This document shows positions 1-5,824 of a stretch of 7,984 nucleotides of DNA, one piece after another (position 1 is the first letter of the stretch; every line of letters begins with the position of its first letter). The position numbers and the translations under genes were made by a program. Source of the stretch: Clostridiales bacterium (GTDB lineage Bacteria > Bacillota > Clostridia > Lachnospirales > CAG-274); assembly GCA_021202835.1 (NCBI GenBank), contig JAJQCI010000185.1, forward strand, positions 1 through 7,984. The letters are read 5' to 3'. Under the pieces are notes generated by a model. That model was not told the DNA's origin. It searched no databases and saw only the letters and a list, made by a program, of their open reading frames with translations.

Positions 1-40
1 TTGATTCCGTCATTCGCAGGTTCGAATCCTGCTAGCCTAG
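1..40 (+). tRNA. tRNA-Gln (anticodon TTG), 3' part only
   Basis: Decodes CAA (and CAG by wobble) glutamine codons. The window opens on the anticodon itself (TTG, 1-3). It is followed by the end of the anticodon loop (A, T), the 3' strand of the anticodon stem (TCCGT, 6-10), a five-base variable loop (11-15), a perfect T-arm (GCAGG / TTCGAAT / CCTGC, 16-32), the 3' acceptor strand TAGCCTA (33-39) and discriminator G40. The bases resemble my recollection of Bacillus tRNA-Gln in the anticodon stem, variable loop and T-loop. No CCA is encoded (CTG follows), so the end must be added by nucleotidyltransferase. The 5' half lies outside the window, so the acceptor and D-arm cannot be checked. An intrinsic terminator follows 13 bases later. 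Confidence 0.88.
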
Positions 41-53
41 CTGATTATGTTTC

Positions 54-80
54 GAGAGGGTTTATTCCCTCTCTTTTTTT
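54..80 (+). terminator. Intrinsic terminator after tRNA-Gln
   Basis: A perfect 7-bp stem (GAGAGGG at 54-60, CCCTCTC at 67-73) closes a six-base loop and is followed at once by seven T residues (74-80). It lies 13 bases downstream of the tRNA, so it most likely ends the tRNA transcript and insulates the cassette that follows. Confidence 0.93.
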
Positions 81-110
81 ATCCATGCTAGTGTGATTTT
101 CCCGAAAGAA

Positions 111-119
111 TGTTATAAA
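111..119 (+). promoter_or_regulatory. Possible extended -10 promoter of the MNT-HEPN relic
   Basis: TG-T-TATAAA (111-119) matches an extended -10 element and lies 36 bases upstream of the ATG at 155. No good -35 hexamer is found 16-18 bases upstream. It could be a residual promoter of the decayed cassette or a chance match in AT-rich DNA. Confidence 0.3.
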
Positions 120-137
120 TATATAAAGAAGCCTAAA

Positions 138-144
138 AAGGAGG
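138..144 (+). promoter_or_regulatory. Ribosome binding site that fixes the MNT start at 155
   Basis: AAGGAGG is followed by ten bases and then an ATG at 155-157. This strong site argues that the ancestral start was that ATG and not the in-frame GTG at 93. Because the ATG frame now reaches a stop at 173-175, the site is direct evidence of a frameshift just after the start. Confidence 0.75.
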
Positions 145-154
145 GTGAGAATAT

Positions 155-495
155 ATGCAGAAAGGATACACTTAATAAGATTCTTTCGGAATTATCCGAA
201 AATTCAAAGAAGATATTCGGCGGCAAGCTTAAAAAGGTTATTTTGTTAGGGTTATACGCAAGAGGCGGCTATGACGACGAATCGGACATTGACGTTATGC
301 TTATGGTTGATATGTCAAAATAAGAACCGGCAGAATACCGCAATATAATATCCGACATCAGTTCGGAACTGTCACTTAATCATTATGTCCTCGCTGCACC
401 CGTACTTCAGTCTGAAAAATGGTTTAACAAATATTCAGAAGAATCAGGATTTTATAAAAATGTAAAAAAATGAGGTAATTGTATATCACGGATAG
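155..495 (+). pseudogene. Broken minimal nucleotidyltransferase (MNT/MntA-like)
   Basis: The intact family carries out nucleotidyl transfer. In MntA-HepT type modules the MNT protein is the antitoxin and modifies (AMPylates) the HEPN toxin. The reconstructed reading is MQK, then after one extra G at 164/165 DTLNKILSELSENSKK and so on, with the family motif near 247-291 (GLYARGGY...ESDID). The spacing fits the MntA pattern GSx10DxD. Both Asp of DxD survive, but the conserved Ser is Leu (TTA, one base from a Ser codon). A TAA at 321-323 interrupts the frame. Similarity resumes beyond it (EPAEYRNIISDIS, later FYKNVKK). A net +1 shift around 464-471 then leads to EVIVYHG and a TAG at 493-495. Without the two extra bases the gene would encode about 112 residues, a normal MNT size. 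Four independent defects make activity very unlikely. Family assignment rests on motif recognition, without a search. Confidence 0.82.
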
Positions 496-568
496 AACAA
501 GAAAAGATTATTCTCTTTACAGACTTGAAAAACCCCAAGAATGTCTGCGTGCTTCGGAAAACAGCTGA
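488..568 (+). pseudogene. Remnant of HEPN-domain partner (HepT-like), N-terminus only
   Basis: The frame at 488-568 reads (T)DRTRKDYSLYRLEKPQECLRA..., which resembles the first helix of HEPN proteins paired with minimal nucleotidyltransferases (typically a tyrosine-arginine-leucine-glutamate-lysine-alanine pattern). Intact HepT-type HEPN proteins are ribonuclease toxins with a C-proximal R-x4-6-H motif. Here the frame stops at TGA 566-568 after 26 codons, and the rest, including that motif, is missing. The likely ancestral start overlapped the end of the MNT gene at 488-490, now ACG where ATG would be expected. The following bases run straight into a terminator hairpin, so the 3' part was deleted, not just mutated. 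The fragment is short, so assignment leans on its position directly after the MNT relic. Confidence 0.6.
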
Positions 569-609
569 AAAGGCCTTGAGAAAGTTTTAAAACAATCTCA
601 AAGCCTTTT
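568..609. terminator. Terminator at the end of the truB operon, probably bidirectional
   Basis: A 14-bp stem with a single C-A mismatch (568-581 against 596-609) encloses a 14-base loop. It begins two bases beyond the truB stop codon. On the minus strand it ends in CCTTTTC, a short T-run. On the plus strand it ends in CCTTTT followed by ATTATTT. It can therefore end the rimP-truB transcript and also any transcript from the MNT-HEPN side. The short T-runs make strength uncertain in either direction. Confidence 0.75.
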
Positions 610-610
610 A

Positions 611-1504
611 TTATTTAAGCATGCAGAGGGGCCTAAGCTCCTCTCCTGTTCTTTTGTAAAGCCCGGCAAGCTCATTTTCCGAATTATAGAGAAGAAATGT
701 ACTGTTGTTTTCAGGTGCCTTACCCGAAATTTGGGCTGTGCTTATTTTATTGCCGTTATTTATAAGCTTATCCGCCGACGGCCCGGCTGTATATTTTTCA
801 TAGCTTAAGGCTTTTTCTATGGGAATAACGGCTTCAGGCAGACGGTTTTCTTCTTTCAGATCTCTGAGCCCTCCTATTGTTATGGCTGTTTCCCTGCCGA
901 AGCTGCCTGTTTTTATTCTTTCCAGCGCCGACATTGTGCCGCAGGTGCCCAGTTTTTTGCCTATATCGTGGCACAGGCTCCTTATGTATGTGCCTTTCGA
1001 ACAGGTTACTGTGAATGAAACAGTTTTGTTGTTTTCAAGCTCAATATCCTTTATATCGTAAATCGTTATTCTGCGGCTTTTTCTTTCTGCTGTTTTGCCT
1101 TCTCTGGCCAAATCATAAAGCCTTTTTCCGTTGACCTTTATTGCCGAATACATAGGGGGAATCTGCTCCTGCTCACCTTTAAAGGAGACAACAGCCGAGA
1201 TTATTTCATCCTCGGTTAAATTAACTTCTCTTGTTTCCAAAACCTTTCCCCAAATATCACAAGTGTCTGTTTCCGTGCCCAATGTCAGGGTTGTTCTGTA
1301 AACCTTTTTTTCCGCCTGTATGTAGTCGGCCAGCTTTGTGGCCTTTCCCAGACAAATAGGCAGAACTCCGGTGGCCATAGGGTCAAGGGTGCCGGTGTGG
1401 CCTGTTTTTGTTCCCCGAAAAATTCCTCTGACTATATTCACGGCGTCGTTTGATGTAAAATTCTGTTCCTTATAGAGGTTTATAAAACCGTTTATGGCTG
1501 TCAT
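611..1504 (-). CDS. truB: tRNA pseudouridine-55 synthase TruB
   Basis: Isomerises U55 in the T-loop of nearly all elongator tRNAs to pseudouridine and also acts as a tRNA folding chaperone in the cytoplasm. The 297-residue protein has the usual family length. The catalytic motif GHTGTLDPMATGVLP (35-49) includes the nucleophile D41. Also present are the conserved Tyr in KVYR (Y69), the motif PPMYSAIKVNGKRLYDLAREG (116-136, K123/G126/R128) and the RSL..DIG..LG block (174-183). A PUA-like C-terminal part follows from about residue 225. The start ATG overlaps the nrnA stop in an ATGA (1501-1504), with only a weak AGG about a dozen bases upstream, so translation probably depends on coupling to nrnA. 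It is the last gene of the operon, and the common followers ribF and rpsO are not next to it. Confidence 0.97.
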   Translation of the reverse strand: MTAINGFINLYKEQNFTSNDAVNIVRGIFRGTKTGHTGTLDPMATGVLPICLGKATKLADYIQAEKKVYRTTLTLGTETDTCDIWGKVLETREVNLTEDEIISAVVSFKGEQEQIPPMYSAIKVNGKRLYDLAREGKTAERKSRRITIYDIKDIELENNKTVSFTVTCSKGTYIRSLCHDIGKKLGTCGTMSALERIKTGSFGRETAITIGGLRDLKEENRLPEAVIPIEKALSYEKYTAGPSADKLINNGNKISTAQISGKAPENNSTFLLYNSENELAGLYKRTGEELRPLCMLK

Positions 1505-2475
1505 TTGATTTTACCTGCTTCCGTCTTAAGAGCACTGAGACAAAGCTTAAGGGCTTCGTCCAAAGAAATTCCGTCCATTGTACAGCCTGCCGCACAGACG
1601 TGGCCGCCGCCGCCGAAGCCCGAAGCAATTTTATTTACGTCAAGCCCCGTTGAGCGAAAGCTGCACCTTATCTGATTTTCTCCTCTTTCATAGAGGAAAA
1701 CCGAAACCACGGCGCCGTTTATATTAAGGCAATATTCCACGATACCGTCAAGCTGTTCGAAAATTGCTCCGTGAGCCCGAATCTCCTTAAGTGTCAGTGT
1801 CGTATAGGCTATTTTATCCTCAAGACGGGCATTTAAAACAGCTTCCGCAAAAACCTTTGATGCGGTTAAATCATGGCGGTAAAGCATTTTCGCCTGAATT
1901 TCTGTAAAGTCTATGCCTGTTTCTATAAGGTCGGCGGCTATGCGCATTGTTCTGGCCCCTGTGGAGCTGTGCTTAAAGGTGCTTGTGTCGGTTATTATAC
2001 CTGTGTAAAGACACTCTGCGGTATATTTGTCAAGCACAAAGCCGGGCTTTCTTGTTATTATCTCATAGACAAGCTCACAGGTTGAAGAGGCTTTTGGGAA
2101 AACAAAATTATAATTGCCGTAGCCTGTGTTTGAAATGTGGTGGTCAATATTAAATGTAACGGCAGATTTTTCGAAAAGAGCCTTTCCCTCATCCCCCAGT
2201 CTTTCCCTGTCGCCGCAGTCAAGGGCGATAAACACATCCGGCTTAAGGTCGGCCCTGCTGCCGGAAAAAAGCCTGCTTTTATTCAGTATATAGTCATATT
2301 TACTGCCCTTAAAGTGTATAAACACAACAGGCTTTTTGCCCAAGGCCTCAACAAAGGCGCTCATTGCCAGAGTAGAGCCCACTGCGTCGCCGTCAGCGTT
2401 TATGTGGGCACTTATAACAACTGTTTCGGCACGGTTTACGGCGTCACAAAGCTTTTTTGTAAATTCATCATTCAT
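1501..2475 (-). CDS. nrnA: DHH-family nanoRNase / pAp phosphatase NrnA
   Basis: Hydrolyses 2-5 nt RNA oligonucleotides to mononucleotides and, in the family, dephosphorylates 3'-phosphoadenosine 5'-phosphate; many homologues also cleave pGpG. With the start at ATG 2475 it has 324 residues, a normal length. The DHH domain shows AHINADGDAVGS (23-34; H24, D28, D30), D85 in ALDCGD, the DHH triad at 110-112 and ITDT.TF with D162. These are the Mn2+-binding positions of the family. The DHHA1 substrate-binding domain carries GGGGH (288-292). I prefer the ATG at 2475 over an in-frame ATG at 2511, because a GAGG sits nine bases upstream and the conserved region begins soon after. The gene overlaps the end of rbfA by 8 nt and the start of truB by 4 nt. 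Confidence 0.95.
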   Translation of the reverse strand: MNDEFTKKLCDAVNRAETVVISAHINADGDAVGSTLAMSAFVEALGKKPVVFIHFKGSKYDYILNKSRLFSGSRADLKPDVFIALDCGDRERLGDEGKALFEKSAVTFNIDHHISNTGYGNYNFVFPKASSTCELVYEIITRKPGFVLDKYTAECLYTGIITDTSTFKHSSTGARTMRIAADLIETGIDFTEIQAKMLYRHDLTASKVFAEAVLNARLEDKIAYTTLTLKEIRAHGAIFEQLDGIVEYCLNINGAVVSVFLYERGENQIRCSFRSTGLDVNKIASGFGGGGHVCAAGCTMDGISLDEALKLCLSALKTEAGKIK

Positions 2476-2848
2476 CTTCGCCGGCCTCGCTTTCCTCTTC
2501 GGTAATATCAAGTGTGTTCAGAATTTTTGAAATATGCATACCGTAAACCAGCGAATCGTCATATTTAAAAATAAGCTCGGGGGTGTTTCTCAGGTTTATT
2601 CTGTTTGCAAGAAGGCTTCTTATAAAGCCCTTTGCCCCGTCAAGAACCTTCATTGAGTTTTTGACGGTTTCGTCATCGCCGAAAACGCTTACATACACCT
2701 TGCAATATTTAAGGTCGGTGGTTGTGTCAACCTTTAAAACACTGACAAGAGAGCCTAAGCGAGGGTCTTTTATTTCGGAGCGTATAATTTCCGAAAGCTC
2801 CTTTTTTATTTCATCATTTATGCGAATTATACGGCTGTTTGTTTTCAT
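2468..2848 (-). CDS. rbfA: 30S ribosome-binding factor RbfA
   Basis: Single-domain KH-type assembly factor that binds the 30S subunit near the 5' end of 16S rRNA (helix 1 region) during late maturation and cold adaptation. The 126-residue protein matches the family. It has R.NDEIKKELSEIIR at the N-terminus, the DPRLG block (about 29-33), the TTDLKYCKVYVSVFGD strand and the hallmark GAKGFIRSLLANRI followed by TPEL.FKYDDSL.YGMHI. The C-terminal tail is acidic (EEESEAGEDE). A purine-rich site (AGGTGGGG) lies a few bases before the ATG, 18 nt after infB. RbfA and IF2 both act on the small subunit, so co-expression is functionally coherent. Confidence 0.96.
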   Translation of the reverse strand: MKTNSRIIRINDEIKKELSEIIRSEIKDPRLGSLVSVLKVDTTTDLKYCKVYVSVFGDDETVKNSMKVLDGAKGFIRSLLANRINLRNTPELIFKYDDSLVYGMHISKILNTLDITEEESEAGEDE

Positions 2849-2866
2849 AACCTACCCCACCTTTGT

Positions 2867-5206
2867 TTATCTTTTTATTTCTTCCATTGTAAAGGCTTCT
2901 ATAATATCGCCTATTTTTACGTCGTTGAATTTATTTAAGAGAATGCCGCATTCGAAATTGGTGGCAACCTCTTTTACGTCGTCCTTATAGCGGCGAAGGT
3001 TTGAAACCTCTCCCTCATAAACAATAACATTGTCTCTCAAAAGACGAATCTTTGAATTTCTGGTAATCTTTCCGTCCTTGACATAGCTGCCTGCGATAGT
3101 GCCTACGCCCGAAGCGTTGAATGTCTGGCGAACCTCTGCGTGGCCCAAGATTTTCTCGACATATTCGGGATCCAGCATACCCTTTATAGCGGCTGTTATA
3201 TCATCGATAGCGTTGTAGATTACTCTGTAAAGACGAATATCTACCTTCTGGTCTTCTGCTACGCTTTTAGCTGAAGACTCGGGGCGAACGTTAAAGCCTA
3301 TTATAATGGCGTTTGAAGCCGAAGCCAGCATAACGTCAGACTCTGTTATGGCGCCTACGCCGCCGTGGATTGTTTTTATTCTTACCTCATCGTTTGAAAG
3401 CTTTTCGAGAGAAGCTCTTACGGCCTCAACAGAGCCCTGAACGTCGGCCTTAATTACGATATTAAGCTCCTTCATATTGCCCGACTGAATCTGGCTGAAA
3501 AGGTCTTCAAGAGAAACCTTTTGAGTCCCCTTAAGCATGTCAACTCTTGCCTTAGCAATAACCGATTCGGCAACCTGTCTTGCCTGCTTGTCGTTTTTGG
3601 CAACGTAGAACATATCACCGGCGTGAGGAACATCATTTAAGCCCAAAATTTCAACGGGAACGGAAGGACCGGCTTTTTTGATCTGCTTGCCCTTGTCGTT
3701 TACCATTGCTCTTACCTTGCCGTAGGTTCCGCCGACAACAACGGGGTCGCCGACTTTTAATGTTCCTGCTTTAACCAAAGCCGTGGCAACGGGGCCTCTG
3801 CCCTTGTCAAGTCTTGCTTCAATAATATTTCCGCTGGCTCTCTTGTTGGGGTTGGCCTTAAGCTCCTTCATTTCGGCAACAAGTATAATCATCTCCAATA
3901 GCTGGTCGATACCCTCTTTTGTAACCGCCGAAACGGGAACGGCTATTGTGTCTCCACCCCAGTCTTCAACTATAAGGCCGTATTCAACAAGTTCCTGTTT
4001 AACTCTTTCGGGATTTGCGGAAGGCTTATCAACCTTGTTTATGGCAACTATTATGTCAACTCCTGCTGCCTTGGCATGGTTTATAGCCTCTACAGTCTGG
4101 GGCATAACGCCGTCATCTGCGGCTACAACCAAAACAGCTATATCGGTAACGAGAGCCCCTCTCATACGCATGGCGGTGAAGGCTTCGTGACCGGGGGTAT
4201 CAAGGAAGGTTATGGGCTTTCCGTTTATTGATACTGTGTAGGCGCCGATGTGCTGAGTGATTCCGCCGGCTTCTCCTGCCGTTACCTTTGTTTTTCTGAT
4301 TGCGTCAAGAAGAGATGTTTTGCCATGGTCAACGTGTCCCATAACAACTACAACGGGAGGACGCTCAACAAGATCGGCTTCGTCGTCCTCTTCGGAAGCA
4401 AAGATTTCCTCTGCTATATCCTTTTCAACCTCTTCTTCAACAATAACGCCGTAGTCTTCACAGATTTTTTCTGCAAGGTCACGCTCTATCTCCTGATTTA
4501 TGCTTGCCATAATTCCCTTGGCCATAAGCTTCATAATTATTTCGCTGCTTTTTTTGCCCAGCTTTTCCGCCAGATCGCCTACGGTAACGGTTGCACCCAG
4601 CTCAATAACGGAGATATCGTCCTCTTCTTCGATAGGCTCCGGTTCGGGAACGGGAGCCGGAGCAGGCTTCTTTTTCTTTTTATTCTTTTTATGATTTCCG
4701 AAATCGGCCCCTGTTTTGGGTGTTTCTGCCGTATGCTTGGGCGGTTCGGGCTTTTCGGCTCTTACGCTGCCATTTGAAGAGCCGGGTTTGTTTTTATTGT
4801 TTTTATTATTTCCGGCATTTCCGCCGTTTGAGTTTGAATTGTTGTTAGAGTTGTTGTTTGAACTGTTGTTTGAATTGCCGCCGGGTCTGCCGTTTCCGGC
4901 GCCGCCTTTATTGTTTCTGTTTTGTCTGCCCTGGCCTCTGTTCGGCCTGTCATTTCTGTCATTTCTTTCGTTTCTGCCTGTTTTATCGCTGTCTCCGGCC
5001 GGCTTTTTTTCCTCCGGCTTCTGCACAGGTGCTTCTTTTGCCTTTGCAGCCTCTTTTTCTTCAGCTATGAGTTCCCTGAGCATCTCTTCCTCTTCGGCGG
5101 TTATGCCGCTTGAGGCCACCTTGCCGGTTATGCCCAGTTCTTTAAGCTTCTTTATGATTTCATTATTTGAAAGTCCCAATTCCTTGGATAATTCTCTTAT
5201 TCGCAT
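2867..5206 (-). CDS. infB: Translation initiation factor IF-2
   Basis: GTPase that places initiator fMet-tRNA on the 30S subunit and promotes 70S joining. The 779-residue protein has an IF2_N helical domain (about 1-48) and a long low-complexity linker (about 55-195) rich in Asn, Gly, Arg and later Lys and Pro/Glu. A second IF2_N-like segment (198-258) follows. The G domain has G1 GHVDHGKT (290-297), G2 GGITQHIG (314-321), G3 DTPGH (336-340), G4 NKVD (390-393) and G5 SA (426-427). Domains II-IV come next, including DVQGSVEAVR and GGVGAITESDV in domain III and the fMet-tRNA-binding C-terminal barrel. The start at 5206 is preferred over the ATG at 5224, because the latter lies inside the GGAGGTG ribosome binding site. 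Every functional motif is intact; only the linker is unusual in composition. Confidence 0.98.
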   Translation of the reverse strand: MRIRELSKELGLSNNEIIKKLKELGITGKVASSGITAEEEEMLRELIAEEKEAAKAKEAPVQKPEEKKPAGDSDKTGRNERNDRNDRPNRGQGRQNRNNKGGAGNGRPGGNSNNSSNNNSNNNSNSNGGNAGNNKNNKNKPGSSNGSVRAEKPEPPKHTAETPKTGADFGNHKKNKKKKKPAPAPVPEPEPIEEEDDISVIELGATVTVGDLAEKLGKKSSEIIMKLMAKGIMASINQEIERDLAEKICEDYGVIVEEEVEKDIAEEIFASEEDDEADLVERPPVVVVMGHVDHGKTSLLDAIRKTKVTAGEAGGITQHIGAYTVSINGKPITFLDTPGHEAFTAMRMRGALVTDIAVLVVAADDGVMPQTVEAINHAKAAGVDIIVAINKVDKPSANPERVKQELVEYGLIVEDWGGDTIAVPVSAVTKEGIDQLLEMIILVAEMKELKANPNKRASGNIIEARLDKGRGPVATALVKAGTLKVGDPVVVGGTYGKVRAMVNDKGKQIKKAGPSVPVEILGLNDVPHAGDMFYVAKNDKQARQVAESVIAKARVDMLKGTQKVSLEDLFSQIQSGNMKELNIVIKADVQGSVEAVRASLEKLSNDEVRIKTIHGGVGAITESDVMLASASNAIIIGFNVRPESSAKSVAEDQKVDIRLYRVIYNAIDDITAAIKGMLDPEYVEKILGHAEVRQTFNASGVGTIAGSYVKDGKITRNSKIRLLRDNVIVYEGEVSNLRRYKDDVKEVATNFECGILLNKFNDVKIGDIIEAFTMEEIKR
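4841..4876. repeat. Three tandem 12-bp units in the infB linker
   Basis: On the plus strand GTTGTTAGAGTT, GTTGTTTGAACT and GTTGTTTGAATT follow one another without a gap, each differing from the others at one to three bases. On the coding strand they give a Ser-Asn-Asn-Asn-like repeat in the disordered linker of IF2. The unit is a multiple of three, so copy-number change would keep the frame. This suggests growth by slippage. Confidence 0.8.
4949..4975. repeat. 9-bp tandem units encoding Arg-Asn-Asp/Glu in the infB linker
   Basis: GTCATTTCT occurs twice in direct succession (4949-4966) and is followed by the diverged copy TTCGTTTCT (4967-4975). Read on the minus strand these give RNE-RND-RND at IF2 residues 78-86. 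It is a small in-frame tandem array in the same disordered linker as the Asn-rich 12-bp array. Confidence 0.7.
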
Positions 5207-5215
5207 AAAGCCTTT

Positions 5216-5222
5216 CACCTCC
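5216..5222 (-). promoter_or_regulatory. Ribosome binding site deciding the infB start
   Basis: GGAGGTG on the minus strand lies nine bases upstream of ATG 5206-5204. The upstream in-frame ATG (5224) overlaps this site and has no ribosome binding site of its own, so the shorter IF2, beginning MRIRELSKELGLS, is the likely product. Confidence 0.85.
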
Positions 5223-5236
5223 ATAGTTTTCTGCCG

Positions 5237-5542
5237 TCAGGAGAAGTCTTTATAAATTCTGTCCGCAAGTCCCTTGTCGGTTAGGGCAAAGACGGTTCTG
5301 TTAAACTTTCCCACTGCGTGGGAAAGCTCGTCTCTTTTGCCGAATATAAGGACAGGAATATTATAATATTTCCCCTTATTGATAAATTTATTTTTAGTGT
5401 TTTCCGAAGCGTCCGCCGGCACGATTATAAGAAAGACACTGCCCTTTTTCACCGCAATTTCAACCGACTGCTCTCCCGTAATAAGCTTTCCCGCCTTCAT
5501 TGAAAGAGAAAGCATAAACAAATTTTTACTGCTGTTTTCCAT
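5237..5542 (-). CDS. ylxQ: L7Ae/L30e-family RNA-binding protein YlxQ
   Basis: Small basic protein of the L7Ae/L30e/S12e/Gadd45 fold, whose members bind kink-turn RNA. The exact cellular role of YlxQ is not settled. The predicted product has 101 residues with family landmarks: LSLSMKAGKLITGE near the N-terminus (10-23), a central strand FLIIVPADASENT (37-49) and the C-terminal block GKFNRTVFALTDKGLADRI. I chose ATG 5542 over ATG 5572 because similarity to YlxQ begins only after it and the longer form would overlap ylxR by 47 nt. The AGGAG upstream is rather distant (about 12-14 nt), so the start is less certain than the gene. The chosen form overlaps ylxR by 17 nt, and infB follows after 30 nt. 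Confidence 0.88.
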   Translation of the reverse strand: MENSSKNLFMLSLSMKAGKLITGEQSVEIAVKKGSVFLIIVPADASENTKNKFINKGKYYNIPVLIFGKRDELSHAVGKFNRTVFALTDKGLADRIYKDFS

Positions 5543-5807
5543 AATTTTCAAGCTCTCTCCTAAGCTGTTCATATACCTCGGAGGGGACGGGAGCCTTAAA
5601 GGAACGTTCTAAGCCCTTAGACTTTTCGGCCTTTTTAAGACATTCCTCATTTGGGCAGATATAAGCTCCTCTTCCGGGGGCTTTGCCCTTAGGGTCAAGA
5701 GAAAATTCGCCGGAGTCGTTTCTTACGATTCTTATAAGCTCCTTTTTGTTTTTCATCTCCTGGCAGCCCGTACATTTACGCAATGGAATTTTACGCTTTT
5801 TTAACAT
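5526..5807 (-). CDS. rnpM: RNase P modulator RnpM (YlxR family)
   Basis: The YlxR/DUF448 family has been characterised in Bacillus subtilis as RnpM, which binds the RNase P RNA and modulates its activity; an effect on transcription has also been proposed for YlxR. The 93-residue basic protein has the family opening PLRKCTGCQE (8-17), KKELIRIVR (21-29) and the signature GRGAYIC (45-51). Four cysteines, C12, C15, C51 and C56, form a CxxC...CxxxxC arrangement that could bind zinc. As I recall it, the B. subtilis protein lacks most of them. A purine-rich GGGGGAGTG precedes the ATG. The gene lies 17 nt after nusA and overlaps ylxQ by 17 nt, the canonical Bacillota arrangement. Confidence 0.93.
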   Translation of the reverse strand: MLKKRKIPLRKCTGCQEMKNKKELIRIVRNDSGEFSLDPKGKAPGRGAYICPNEECLKKAEKSKGLERSFKAPVPSEVYEQLRRELENYGKQQ

Positions 5808-5824
5808 AAAACCACTCCCCCTCT

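Noticed and set aside
93..323. Intact 76-residue nucleotidyltransferase starting at GTG 93
   Set aside because: The first 24 residues do not fit the family, the GTG lacks a ribosome binding site, and a strong site sits before the ATG at 155. Similarity continues past the TAA at 321, so a pseudogene is the better reading.
584..593. Perfect palindrome GTTTTAAAAC as an operator
   Set aside because: It sits in the loop of the terminator after truB, and AT-rich ten-base palindromes arise easily by chance.
2476..2511. N-terminal extension of NrnA to an upstream ATG
   Set aside because: It would overlap rbfA by 44 nt with a basic, unconserved leader; ATG 2475 has a GAGG at nine bases.
1873..2990. 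Plus-strand open frames opposite nrnA, rbfA and the 3' end of infB
   Set aside because: They lie entirely antisense to well-conserved genes and show no recognisable motif.
5207..5224. Longer IF2 beginning at ATG 5224
   Set aside because: That ATG lies inside the GGAGGTG ribosome binding site of the ATG at 5206, and conserved IF2_N sequence begins at the latter.
4250..5255. Long plus-strand open frames (175 and 179 codons) opposite infB
   Set aside because: They mirror the IF2 coding strand and its low-complexity linker, giving Leu/Phe- and Cys-rich translations with no domain. IF2 on the minus strand explains this region fully.
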